Assembly: GCF_002583405.1 (NCBI RefSeq)
Contig: NZ_BCMJ01000013.1
Coordinates: forward strand, 1 to 51,938
Direction: 5' to 3'
Source: Secundilactobacillus silagincola
GTDB taxonomy: Bacteria > Bacillota > Bacilli > Lactobacillales > Lactobacillaceae
DNA: 51,938 nucleotides
Positions 45,336 to 51,938 of the stretch are shown here, in pieces (position 1 is the stretch's first letter; each line of letters begins with the position of its first letter). The notes under the pieces are model-generated. The model had not been told where the DNA came from, searched no databases, and saw only the letters and a list, made by a program, of their open reading frames with translations. Position numbers and translations under genes: made by a program.

Positions 45336-46247
45336 CTAACTAAGTGCGACTAAGAATACTGCTAGGGTAACGAATGAACAAACGGTACTCCAGAATTGGG
45401 TTGAAGCCAGCTCAGCTTCGTTAACTTTAAATTGAATGGCAAGACTGGTTGGCATGGTAGCTGTTGGGATAGCTAACGTCAGTACGACGATTCGCTGCAA
45501 TTCTGAAGGTGCGTTGACTAACAGCATCAAGCCCCAGATAACGATTGGAAATAGAATGTTCTTCGAAAAAACGGTGGCAACGATGGTGCGGTTAACCAAG
45601 ATCTTACGGGTAAACAGAATAATCCCAGTTGCGAAGATAGCCAAACCACCGGCACCTTTACCTAGCAGTTCAAATGAACCAGCGAGTTCTTCGGGCATTT
45701 GCCAGCCCAATAACGCTAAAATAAAGCCGAGTAAAGCGGCAGCTACTAGTGGTTTACGCAAAGTGCTGACAACCCGAGATCCTAGTGATTCTCCTTGACT
45801 GAGGGCACCGAAGACCACTGGTAGCAGGATAATGTTAATAATTAAGGTACATACACCAATGGTGATGGCGCTTAAAGAGTTACCGAAAATCAAGGGTAAA
45901 ATGGCCGATCCAATAAACGGAACAGAAGGGTCTGCCACTGACATCGCTCTAAGTGATGCAATATGTAGATCAGTGTGCAGTAAGTATCGGTTGATGACTA
46001 AAAAAATCAGGTAACAGCAAACAATGCTGACTAACAGCCAAGAGGCTAACGGAATATCTTTAATGATAATTTTTCGTGGGGTACTCCAAATGCCAGAAAA
46101 AACGCTAAGTGGCAACATAAAGTTCATGACCAGACGAACCAGCATACTGCTGTCTTTGTCATTAAAATAGTGACGAGCAGCTGCGAAGTAGCCTAAAGCC
46201 ATGGTGACGATGATGGGGAGTAAGGCAAATAGAAGTGTCTGTAGCAA
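45336..46247 (-). CDS. AEC family permease (malate/auxin-carrier type)
   Basis: The 303-residue membrane protein belongs to the auxin efflux carrier family, which in lactic acid bacteria includes malate permeases such as MleP. About ten hydrophobic segments are visible in two halves of five, with the conserved polar breaks PLSVFSG and the C-terminal PTATMPTSLAIQFKV containing prolines that interrupt a helix. The start ATG at 46247 follows CAAGGAGA. It is the first gene of a two-gene operon with icd, which suggests transport of citrate, isocitrate or the product 2-oxoglutarate. This is an inference from position. Confidence 0.88.
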   Translation of the reverse strand: MLQTLLFALLPIIVTMALGYFAAARHYFNDKDSSMLVRLVMNFMLPLSVFSGIWSTPRKIIIKDIPLASWLLVSIVCCYLIFLVINRYLLHTDLHIASLRAMSVADPSVPFIGSAILPLIFGNSLSAITIGVCTLIINIILLPVVFGALSQGESLGSRVVSTLRKPLVAAALLGFILALLGWQMPEELAGSFELLGKGAGGLAIFATGIILFTRKILVNRTIVATVFSKNILFPIVIWGLMLLVNAPSELQRIVVLTLAIPTATMPTSLAIQFKVNEAELASTQFWSTVCSFVTLAVFLVALS

Positions 46248-46277
46248 ATGATCATCTCCTTGAGTTATTAAAATTAA

Positions 46278-46305
46278 ATTATAAAACTTTCTAATTTAAT
46301 TACAA
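46278..46305 (-). promoter_or_regulatory. Promoter of the AEC permease-icd operon
   Basis: On the minus strand TTGTAA (46305-46300) is followed after 16 bp by TATAAT (46283-46278). AATTAAATTA and TAATTTAATT flank the spacer as an AT-only dyad, a possible regulator site. Confidence 0.55.
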
Positions 46306-46870
46306 GATGATGATTAAATATACAATATCCTAATTAAATTTTAATTAAGCGAATAAAACGCAATTTGTGCTGATATGACAAGGTTAAGTGAGAATTGAAA
46401 TATTTTTAATTCATCAGAAAAAAAGTTTAGATTTTTTTGGATTAGGCAAGGTTCCACGAACGTTTACAATGCAACGTTTGTAGCACTTTTACGTTAAAAG
46501 TATTGGTTCATCTTTAGTTTTAATATACATGAAAATGCATTCACAAAGTATAAGTAAAAATCGGTCTGGCCATGTGAGTTCGAATAATTGATTTGTCGTA
46601 TTCAAGTTTGAAACATTAGAATTGAATTAATTTACATCATGGCGAGAGACTACAAAAAGGAGTAGTCCAAGTTGATGTCGGACTACCCCTACTGAGTCGG
46701 TTACACTGAGAGTAAAATACGATAATGGTGTGATGCCAAATATCTGGAAGAAAAAGCAGAGATGTCTGCTTAGTTTTGATTCATAGTTTTCACTAGAAAT
46801 CGATATAATCTCGATAATGCCAGAGGAGTGCGAATATGCCAGCCGTTATTAGTGTTGATCGGAGTATACG
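46306..46870. other. AT-rich intergenic region without clear genes
   Basis: This spacer shows in-frame stops throughout. It has small dyads, such as TTAATTAAATTTTAATTAAG-type sequence near 46330, CTTTTACGTTAAAAG near 46488, and GTAGTCC...GGACTAC at 46663-46687 without a T run. AACGTTT is repeated directly near 46460-46480. Base composition is more AT-rich than in the flanking genes. I see no transposase remnant I can name. Confidence 0.5.
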
Positions 46871-47044
46871 ATGTGTTATTGGAATGAAGAAGCAGCAGGA
46901 TTCGTACACGTGGAATATGATGAGTGGCATGAAAAATGGAAGCATATAGAGCTTGTCTTTGATTTTCTTGAACATAATGCACCTCGACAGGTTATATTTG
47001 GTTATTTAATTTTACCATTATTGGTTAGAAACACCTATATGTAG
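46871..47044 (+). CDS. candidate small protein, 57 residues
   Basis: An ATG at 46871 with GGAG 6 nt upstream opens a frame that ends at TAG 47044. The first 36 residues (MCYWNEEAAGFVHVEYDEWH, then EKWKHIELVFDFLEHN) are acidic and look like real protein, with a hydrophobic C-terminal part. An in-frame stop lies 13 nt before the ATG. It lies in an AT-rich spacer and could be a decayed gene fragment. No family is recognised. Confidence 0.3.
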   Translation: MCYWNEEAAGFVHVEYDEWHEKWKHIELVFDFLEHNAPRQVIFGYLILPLLVRNTYM

Positions 47045-47179
47045 GTGTTAATAGGCACAAAACAGTAGAAATGTAGCGAAAATGTCAGGGGTGATTAAAA
47101 GCCCCAAAATGTAGTTTTGAAAACTAGATTTAAAATCAAACGGCTACTTTTGCTATTCATTTATGCAAATATGCAAAAT

Positions 47180-47204
47180 AAAAACGCCTATTTCTAGACG
47201 TTTT
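47180..47204 (-). terminator. Terminator of the single tRNA-Leu gene
   Basis: On the minus strand AAAACGTCTA pairs with TAGGCGTTTTT (one mismatch) around a GAAA loop, and ATTTT follows. It lies 15 nt behind the tRNA. Confidence 0.65.
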
Positions 47205-47218
47205 CACTAGTTATATTA

Positions 47219-47302
47219 TGCCCCGAGCAGGATTCGAACCTGTACTTGGTTACCCAAACAGCGACCTGAACGCTGCGCGTCTGCCAGTTCCGCCACCGGG
47301 GC
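47219..47302 (-). tRNA. tRNA-Leu (CAG)
   Basis: Reading the minus strand, the acceptor stem GCCCCGG/TCGGGGC pairs with one G-T position. The anticodon arm AGCGTTCAGGTCGCT gives CAG. It has the long variable arm of a class II tRNA and discriminator A. It is alone, outside the rrn cluster. No integrase or repeat of its 3' end was found nearby. Confidence 0.94.
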
Positions 47303-47672
47303 ATCACAACAGGAATAATCATACACTATTATGAGTTGTTTTGTAAAGTCATTTTATGCGTACTTTTCACATTTTCTTGCAAACGGTTCAAGTTGATGTG
47401 GAGTAAATCTTGAGGCAGAACAAAGCCATTTTGTGCAAGTAATTGCTTTTCCATGCATGATTTTGGGATAATCAAGCCTAAAAAGTTCGTTTTACTGCCA
47501 GATACTAACTAAGAATAACCTTAGCGGCTAGTGTCAAAAGACATCCGCAAAATGGGTTAACTGTCAAGTTAAGTAATTCTTAATCTATTGAAATCACGTT
47601 GGTGGTTGCGCTTACATGGCTGATACAATTAAGTTCTTAATTTTTGTCCAACATGTTCTAATGATACCTACC
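47303..47672. other. Intergenic region upstream of the pga operon
   Basis: This stretch has no convincing reading frame. It must contain the tRNA-Leu promoter on the minus strand. TGCAAACGGTTCAA near 47375 resembles a catabolite-response element with one mismatch, but it is over 400 bp from pgaC, so its role is doubtful. Confidence 0.4.
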
Positions 47673-47701
47673 TTGACGGAGTTGTTTTGCGTAAGTACAA
47701 T
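47673..47701 (+). promoter_or_regulatory. Promoter of the pga (PNAG) operon
   Basis: TTGACG (47673-47678) and TACAAT (47696-47701) have a 17 bp spacing. The transcript would carry a leader of about 100 nt before the pgaC start, in which no riboswitch was recognised. Confidence 0.65.
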
Positions 47702-47809
47702 GTGAAAGTTGTTGTTTGAGCAAACATAATGGGACATGTTATGCAGATATGACGAAATAATCAGCGATTTGTCAGAAATCGACGAAAAGATCGTCAAGGG
47801 AGCTTTTAA

Positions 47810-49024
47810 ATGAATATACTTAGTGGATTTGTAGTCTTGTACCCAATGATCGTATCACTTGTTTGGATCATGGGTGCAATCTTTTTTAGTGTTCAGCAGC
47901 GTCAAATTCCTTTGAAAAAGCCTGGAAAAGGGGAGCCGGAACAACTGGTGTCGGTGTTAATCCCAGCACATAATGAGGAAGAAACGTTACATGAAGTTGT
48001 TGAATCGGTGGCACGATTAACATATCAAAAAATTGAACTGATTTTGATCGATGATGGCAGTGTTGATCAAACGTTAAACGTGATGTATGAGTTACAGAAA
48101 CAGTATCAGTCTCAGTTTCCAATTAAAGTGGTGCCAATTATTAAAAACGGTGGTAAGGCCCATGCGTTGAATGTTGGCTTAGATAGTGCCACGGGTGAAT
48201 ACCTACTTTGTTTGGATTCCGATTCTTACATTGACCAGGATGCATTAAAGCACATGATGCTGGAATTCTATAACGACTCAAACGTCGGTGCGGTTGCCGG
48301 ACGTCCAGTGGTTCGTAACCGAACAACGTTATTGGGCCGCCTGCAGTTGCTGGAATATATTGGAATCATCGATATTATCAAGCGAGGACAGTCTTTTATT
48401 ACCGGTCATATCACCACAGTTTCGGGTGTGATCGTGGTTTATCGTAAGAAAGCCATTAAAGAAGTTCACCGCTGGACCGTTGAAGCGTTAACCGAAGATA
48501 TCGACATGACGTGGAAACTTTACTCGCACAATTGGCGGGTGGCTTATTGTCCCCAAGCTGTATCATGGATTCTGGTTCCAGAGCATATGAACGCCTTGAT
48601 CCGGCAACGACGGCGCTGGGCCCGTGGCGGCTTGGAAGTTTTAATTCGCAACCGACAGTTGATCTTTACGGGTAAACTCGCTGAGCAGTGGTTATTGATC
48701 GATATGGTGATCAGTAATCTATGGGCGTTGAGCTGCTTTTTCATGATCGTGTTGTATTTGTTGACCATGATTTTCTCTCACGCTTTAATTTTAGACGGCG
48801 GTATCTTATTTGTGCTGACGCTGATCAGTATCGTCCAGTTCATCATTGGTTTTACAAGTTCCCAGCGTCAAGGCTACATTGACTGGCAAGATTTACTGTT
48901 ACTGCCGATGTATTTTGTCTTCTACTGGGTCGTTAACTTGATCAGCTGTATTACCGCGCTTGGTTCCTTCTTCCTTGATCCAAAACGAAAAGGAACCTGG
49001 GCCAGTCCAGATCGGGGGGTCTAA
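47810..49024 (+). CDS. pgaC: poly-beta-1,6-N-acetylglucosamine synthase (IcaA/PgaC-like)
   Basis: The 404-residue protein is a processive GT2 glycosyltransferase of the membrane. It has an N-terminal membrane helix, the GT2 fold with VSVLIPAHNEEETL near residue 47, ILIDDGSVDQT and LDSDS (nucleotide and metal aspartates), the catalytic ALTEDIDMT, and the processive QxxRW motif in RQRRRWARGG near residue 267. Three or four membrane helices end the protein. In Staphylococcus and E. coli this enzyme makes biofilm PNAG with a small partner and a deacetylase, and both follow here. A cellulose- or hyaluronan-type product is less likely given those neighbours. The start follows AAGGGAGC. Confidence 0.9.
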   Translation: MNILSGFVVLYPMIVSLVWIMGAIFFSVQQRQIPLKKPGKGEPEQLVSVLIPAHNEEETLHEVVESVARLTYQKIELILIDDGSVDQTLNVMYELQKQYQSQFPIKVVPIIKNGGKAHALNVGLDSATGEYLLCLDSDSYIDQDALKHMMLEFYNDSNVGAVAGRPVVRNRTTLLGRLQLLEYIGIIDIIKRGQSFITGHITTVSGVIVVYRKKAIKEVHRWTVEALTEDIDMTWKLYSHNWRVAYCPQAVSWILVPEHMNALIRQRRRWARGGLEVLIRNRQLIFTGKLAEQWLLIDMVISNLWALSCFFMIVLYLLTMIFSHALILDGGILFVLTLISIVQFIIGFTSSQRQGYIDWQDLLLLPMYFVFYWVVNLISCITALGSFFLDPKRKGTWASPDRGV

Positions 49025-49025
49025 C

Positions 49026-49331
49026 ATGGATAAAGATAAATTGGTGATTCGTAAAAAGACTTCCATTTGGTCACGGCTTCGGCGGATGATTTTGCTCATT
49101 GTTTTGTGGGTCTTCGCCATTTATGTCTTAGCTATTAATCTCTGCTTTATTTTTGGGGTGTATTCAGATGGCTTAGTTGTGAATTATTCGCTGTTCAATT
49201 TGTCATTTCACCTCTATAAACTATTAGGCAATCTCATTTTGATTATTGGCGGTCTGAGCGTTGTGTACGGTGTGATCCACATTCGGAATCTTAAACGAAA
49301 GGCGGCAGCAAATGACAAAGACAACGCGTAA
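49026..49331 (+). CDS. IcaD/PgaD-like small membrane subunit
   Basis: The 101-residue protein begins with an ATG one base after the pgaC stop. It has a basic N-terminus, two membrane helices (about residues 20-45 and 60-85) and a basic C-terminal tail. Size, topology and position match IcaD/PgaD, the partner needed for full activity of the PNAG synthase; sequence similarity in this family is low, so the name rests mainly on context. It overlaps the deacetylase gene by 20 bp. Confidence 0.7.
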   Translation: MDKDKLVIRKKTSIWSRLRRMILLIVLWVFAIYVLAINLCFIFGVYSDGLVVNYSLFNLSFHLYKLLGNLILIIGGLSVVYGVIHIRNLKRKAAANDKDNA

Positions 49332-50202
49332 ATGGATATTAGGATTGATTATTGTTGTTTTCATTGGCCTGGTTGCCGTCAACGTTCGTAAGAGTACCAA
49401 GTTTGAACTGGGAACCCGGGAAAACTATGCGCTGGCAAGCAGTGATACCAAAATCAAAAATGGCATTATGGTTTTTTGCTATCATCGGATTCTGAACGAT
49501 AATGACACGATGGTTAAAAGTGTGGAATCTTTAACGCCAAATAATCAACTCCACGTTTATAACGTGAACGTATCCGAATTTAAAAAACAAATGCAGTTTT
49601 TGCATCAGCACCATATTAAAGTGATTTCTACCGCACAAATGATCAGTATGCTGAAAAATAATCAGCCAGTTCATGGTAAATACGTTGTCTTGACCTTCGA
49701 CGACATTGACCGGACGCTGGCCGAAAATGCAGCGCCTATCATGAAACATTATGGCTATCCGTTCACCGCTTCAATCATTACGGGCTCAACCGGTCAGTAT
49801 ATCGGTGGCGAACAACTTGCTACTTGGTCTCAGATTATGAAATTGTACCGGTCTGAGGGCACCAAAATGACGTTGGGCGTTCATACTAATAACATGCATT
49901 ATCTTGTTAAAGGGACGCCGGCGTTTAACTTAAAGCGTAATTACCCGAAATTTGTCCGGGATTATGCCACCAGTCAAAAGGTGATGAAGCAGAAAACTGG
50001 CCAAACGACGCCCATCTTCACTTATCCGTATGGTAGCGGAACACCGTTGGTTCAAAACTTCCTGGTTCATCAACCGAGATTACAGGTGATTTACACGTTA
50101 AATAATGGGATTGTGACCAACGAAAACGATCTTAAATTAGCGCCACGGATGATTATCACTAAGAATAGCTGGCCAAGTATTGCGCGTTGGCTGGAGCGAT
50201 AA
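49312..50202 (+). CDS. icaB: poly-N-acetylglucosamine deacetylase (IcaB-like)
   Basis: The 296-residue protein has an N-terminal membrane anchor or uncleaved signal (about residues 8-25) and a polysaccharide deacetylase (NodB-like) domain outside the membrane. The metal-site motifs are LTFDDIDRTL near residue 127 (two Asp) and GVHTNNMHYL near residue 186 (His pair). FTYPYGSGTP is motif 3. It should remove some acetyl groups from PNAG, which makes the polymer positively charged and surface-retained. The start overlaps the previous gene. Compared with the staphylococcal icaADBC, no icaC and no icaR are present. Confidence 0.88.
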   Translation: MTKTTRKWILGLIIVVFIGLVAVNVRKSTKFELGTRENYALASSDTKIKNGIMVFCYHRILNDNDTMVKSVESLTPNNQLHVYNVNVSEFKKQMQFLHQHHIKVISTAQMISMLKNNQPVHGKYVVLTFDDIDRTLAENAAPIMKHYGYPFTASIITGSTGQYIGGEQLATWSQIMKLYRSEGTKMTLGVHTNNMHYLVKGTPAFNLKRNYPKFVRDYATSQKVMKQKTGQTTPIFTYPYGSGTPLVQNFLVHQPRLQVIYTLNNGIVTNENDLKLAPRMIITKNSWPSIARWLER

Positions 50203-50216
50203 CACCGTTGAAATTA

Positions 50217-50246
50217 AGAAACTGCTTTTGAGCGGTTCCTTTTTTA
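50217..50246 (+). terminator. Terminator of the pga operon
   Basis: GAAACTGCT pairs with AGCGGTTC around TTTG, with one wobble, and is followed by T6. It lies 16 nt behind icaB. Confidence 0.8.
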
Positions 50247-50302
50247 ATTTGAACCAAGATAAGTACTTGCATTAATCAACTAATTATGACATGATAAGTT
50301 TA

Positions 50303-50390
50303 CAAGCTAGGGGTGCTCTAATAGAGCTGAGATGGCAAACGCCAGACCCTTTGAACCTGAGAGTTAGCACTCACGTAGGAAAGCTGATTG
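50303..50390 (+). promoter_or_regulatory. TPP riboswitch (THI element)
   Basis: The conserved THI-element blocks are present in order: AGGGGTGCT, GCTGAGATGGC, ACCCTTTGAACCTGAGAGTTA and CACGTAGGAAAGCT. This aptamer senses thiamine pyrophosphate. A terminator follows directly at 50400, so the mechanism is transcription attenuation of the downstream thiamine-salvage gene. Confidence 0.96.
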
Positions 50391-50399
50391 AACGTGTGT

Positions 50400-50432
50400 A
50401 AAACTCCCGGAGTCTAGCTTCGGGAGTTTTTT
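50400..50432 (+). terminator. TPP-controlled terminator
   Basis: AAAACTCCCGGAG pairs with CTTCGGGAGTTTT, followed by T-rich sequence. It lies 10 nt behind the TPP aptamer and 55 nt before the ylmB start, the expected place for an expression-platform terminator. Confidence 0.88.
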
Positions 50433-50486
50433 AGTTGGTTTCACCCAGGTTCATGGCTGAGTCGAACCATGAAGGGATATGAAGCA

Positions 50487-51764
50487 ATGACGGTATTACA
50501 GCAACAATTACGACAGGCAATTGATGAGCAACAGTCAAGTTTACTCGATATTTTAAGTCAGTTAGTTGCCTTTCAAACGGTATCACCACCGGCTAGAAAT
50601 ACGTTGGAAATTCAAAATTACGTGAAACAGCAACTCATAGAGGCCGGTTTTACTGTTAAGCAACAGTCATTCTATGATCAAGATTCACTGGTTTCGGGAC
50701 AGCTAAGCGGTGACGCATCCAGTGACCATCACAGTCTCCTATTAAACGGGCATGTGGATGTGGCTGCACTGACGGATCTTGACCACTGGCAGACAGATCC
50801 GTTCCAACTTGTACAGCATGGTGATGAATTATATGGTCGTGGTGTTAGTGATATGAAGGGCGCGGTCGCTTGTTTTCTATACCTCTTTCAGTTGTTAAAA
50901 CAGTTGGACGTTCATTTACCGGGTGATTTACGATTCCAGTCAGTGGTTGGTGAAGAAGCCGGTGAAGCGGGTACGAAAAACTTGCTGGAACAGGGCGAGA
51001 AAGCTGACTTCGCAGTGGTTGGCGACACCAGTAATATGGCATTTCAAGGACAAGGTGGTGTGGTAACTGGCTGGATCACACTTAAAAGCCCGCATACGTA
51101 TCATGACGGCAACCGGGTGAACATGCTACGAGCCGGTGGCGGTTTGAAGGCTGCCAGTATGGTTGAGAAAATGCCGGTAGTCATTGAAGCCCTTCAGAAG
51201 CTGGAGCATTATTGGGCGGTCACTAAGACCTACGAAGGTTTCCCTGCAGGAACCAACACCATTAATCCAGCCTATATTGAAGGCGGCGTTCACCCTGCGT
51301 TTGTCGCCAACGAGTGTAAATTATGGATCACGGTTCATTTTTACCCCGACGAAACGATTGACCAGGTCACTCAAGAAATCGAGGCTGCTGTGATTGCTGC
51401 TGCTAAAGCCGATCCTTGGTTAAAAGAAACATTACCGACCTTTAGCTGGGGTGGCGATTCAATGCTGGTAGATAAAGGGGAAGTTTTTCCGCCATTAGCG
51501 ATTGACGCCACGCAGCCAGCGGTACAGTTACTGAAGCAAAGTCATGAGCAACAGCTGGGAGCAGCGCCTGATATTAATATGTCAACGTCAGTTTCGGATG
51601 GTGGCTGGTTTGATTTTTATCATATTCCCGCGGTGACGTATGGGCCAGGACAAATGGCACAAGCTCACAGCGACAATGAAATGGTGCAACTATCGCAATT
51701 GCTTGATTACACTAAAGTGATGGCTGATTTTATCGTTACGTGGTGTTCACAGCTTAAAGCATGA
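50487..51764 (+). CDS. ylmB: YlmB-like formylaminopyrimidine deformylase (thiamine salvage)
   Basis: The 425-residue protein is an M20/ArgE-type metallohydrolase. Metal ligands lie in LLLNGHVDVAAL (near 85-96), GRGVSDMKGAVACF (near 115), the catalytic VVGEEAGEAGT, and the C-terminal MAQAHSDNEMV. Such proteins are often called acetylornithine deacetylase. Here a TPP riboswitch precedes it and no arginine genes are near, which matches Bacillus YlmB, the enzyme that deformylates formylaminopyrimidine from degraded thiamine. The YkoE-like fragment downstream supports this. ATG 50487 is preferred over an ATG at 50469, which lacks a Shine-Dalgarno. Confidence 0.88.
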   Translation: MTVLQQQLRQAIDEQQSSLLDILSQLVAFQTVSPPARNTLEIQNYVKQQLIEAGFTVKQQSFYDQDSLVSGQLSGDASSDHHSLLLNGHVDVAALTDLDHWQTDPFQLVQHGDELYGRGVSDMKGAVACFLYLFQLLKQLDVHLPGDLRFQSVVGEEAGEAGTKNLLEQGEKADFAVVGDTSNMAFQGQGGVVTGWITLKSPHTYHDGNRVNMLRAGGGLKAASMVEKMPVVIEALQKLEHYWAVTKTYEGFPAGTNTINPAYIEGGVHPAFVANECKLWITVHFYPDETIDQVTQEIEAAVIAAAKADPWLKETLPTFSWGGDSMLVDKGEVFPPLAIDATQPAVQLLKQSHEQQLGAAPDINMSTSVSDGGWFDFYHIPAVTYGPGQMAQAHSDNEMVQLSQLLDYTKVMADFIVTWCSQLKA

Positions 51765-51777
51765 AAGGATAATGACA

Positions 51778-51891
51778 ATGAAAAAACAATTTCACCTTCA
51801 AGATATTATTTTAATCACCATGATTGCTCTGATTTTCGGTGCTATTTTCTACCAAAAGTCAAGCGCTTCAAGCTTTTTCATTGCTTATTGA
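51778..51891 (+). pseudogene. 5' remnant of a YkoE-like thiamine ECF transporter gene (interrupted)
   Basis: An ATG at 51778, behind AAAGGATAATGAC, opens a 37-residue frame. Residues 1-26 (MKKQFHLQDIILITMIALIF, then GAIFYQ) look like the first helix of YkoE, the S component of an ECF transporter for thiamine or its pyrimidine. After this the sequence KSSASSFFIAY ends in a stop and no longer resembles the family. A frameshift or an inserted element near 51855 could explain this. The remaining 47 bases to the window end hold nothing I recognise. A genuine 37-residue peptide is a less likely alternative. Confidence 0.5.
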
Positions 51892-51938
51892 ATGGTAGGT
51901 TGTTAAATATTGGATACACTTAAATAAGCCTATCCTCT

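Noticed and set aside
47219-47302. tRNA-Leu as an attachment site of an integrated island
   Set aside because: No direct repeat of the tRNA 3' end and no integrase gene was found on either side in this window.
47365-47395. Catabolite response element TGCAAACGGTTCAA
   Set aside because: One mismatch to the consensus and over 400 bp from the nearest downstream gene start; too weak to list as a site.
48899-49120. Antisense frame over the end of pgaC and the IcaD-like gene
   Set aside because: Overlaps two well-supported genes, without ribosome site or protein-like composition.
50487-51764. Acetylornithine deacetylase or succinyl-diaminopimelate desuccinylase
   Set aside because: The M20 motifs would allow it, but the TPP riboswitch and the YkoE-like fragment point to the thiamine-salvage enzyme, and no arginine or lysine genes are near.
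1-51938. CRISPR arrays, phage genes, toxin-antitoxin pairs, restriction-modification genes
   Set aside because: No regularly spaced repeats, no cas, phage structural or restriction genes were seen in any frame read.

Overview
The window looks like chromosomal DNA of a low-to-moderate GC member of the Lactobacillaceae. Supporting signs are the order of the tRNA cluster behind an rRNA operon, an SMK-box (SAM-III) leader on metK, a leucine T-box on leuS, a PurBox-controlled purEKCSQLFMNHD operon, PepV, deoxynucleoside kinase, paired GH65 phosphorylases with beta-phosphoglucomutase, and frequent TTG/GTG starts behind strong Shine-Dalgarno sequences. The species cannot be named from the sequence alone. 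No prophage, CRISPR array, complete insertion sequence or integrase was found.

Layout. 1-1460: 3' end of 23S rRNA, 5S rRNA and eleven tRNAs. 1.5-3.3 kb: small hypothetical genes and a membrane protein. 3.35-4.7 kb: metK behind an SMK riboswitch. 4.8-7.25 kb: a drug-efflux-type MFS transporter, a DUF960-like protein, and mnmM on the minus strand. 7.4-10.2 kb: leuS with its T-box leader. 10.25-21.8 kb: the complete branch from PRPP to IMP except purB, in one operon with overlapping genes and a pair of inverted PurBoxes. 22-28.4 kb: lipid II flippase, nnrD, pepV, a universal stress protein, a deoxynucleoside kinase and a Cof-type phosphatase. 28.4-33.9 kb: a 1444-residue activase/dehydratase-like iron-sulfur fusion protein plus a TetR regulator, bracketed by two inverted copies of a ~120 bp palindromic repeat. 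34-40 kb: pgmB and two GH65 disaccharide phosphorylases. 40-44 kb: mscL, a small envelope operon with a CPBP protease, an OhrR-type regulator, bioY and a YbjQ-like protein. 44-46.3 kb: an AEC permease and an isocitrate dehydrogenase in one operon. 46.3-47.8 kb: AT-rich spacer carrying tRNA-Leu. 47.8-50.2 kb: a poly-N-acetylglucosamine operon. 50.3-51.9 kb: a TPP riboswitch, a YlmB-type thiamine-salvage deformylase and the broken start of a YkoE-like transporter gene.

How they work together. Most of the window is housekeeping under RNA-level control (SAM, Leu-tRNA, TPP) or purine control. The accessory parts are more interesting. The fusion protein joins two ATP-dependent activator domains to cysteine-rich dehydratase-like halves and seems to be a self-contained ATP-driven low-potential reductase of unknown substrate. 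The GH65/pgmB block converts disaccharides plus phosphate into glucose 6-phosphate without ATP. The AEC-icd pair suggests tri- or dicarboxylate transport tied to 2-oxoglutarate production, with an enzyme whose usual NADP-binding residues are replaced. The pga operon makes and deacetylates an exopolysaccharide.
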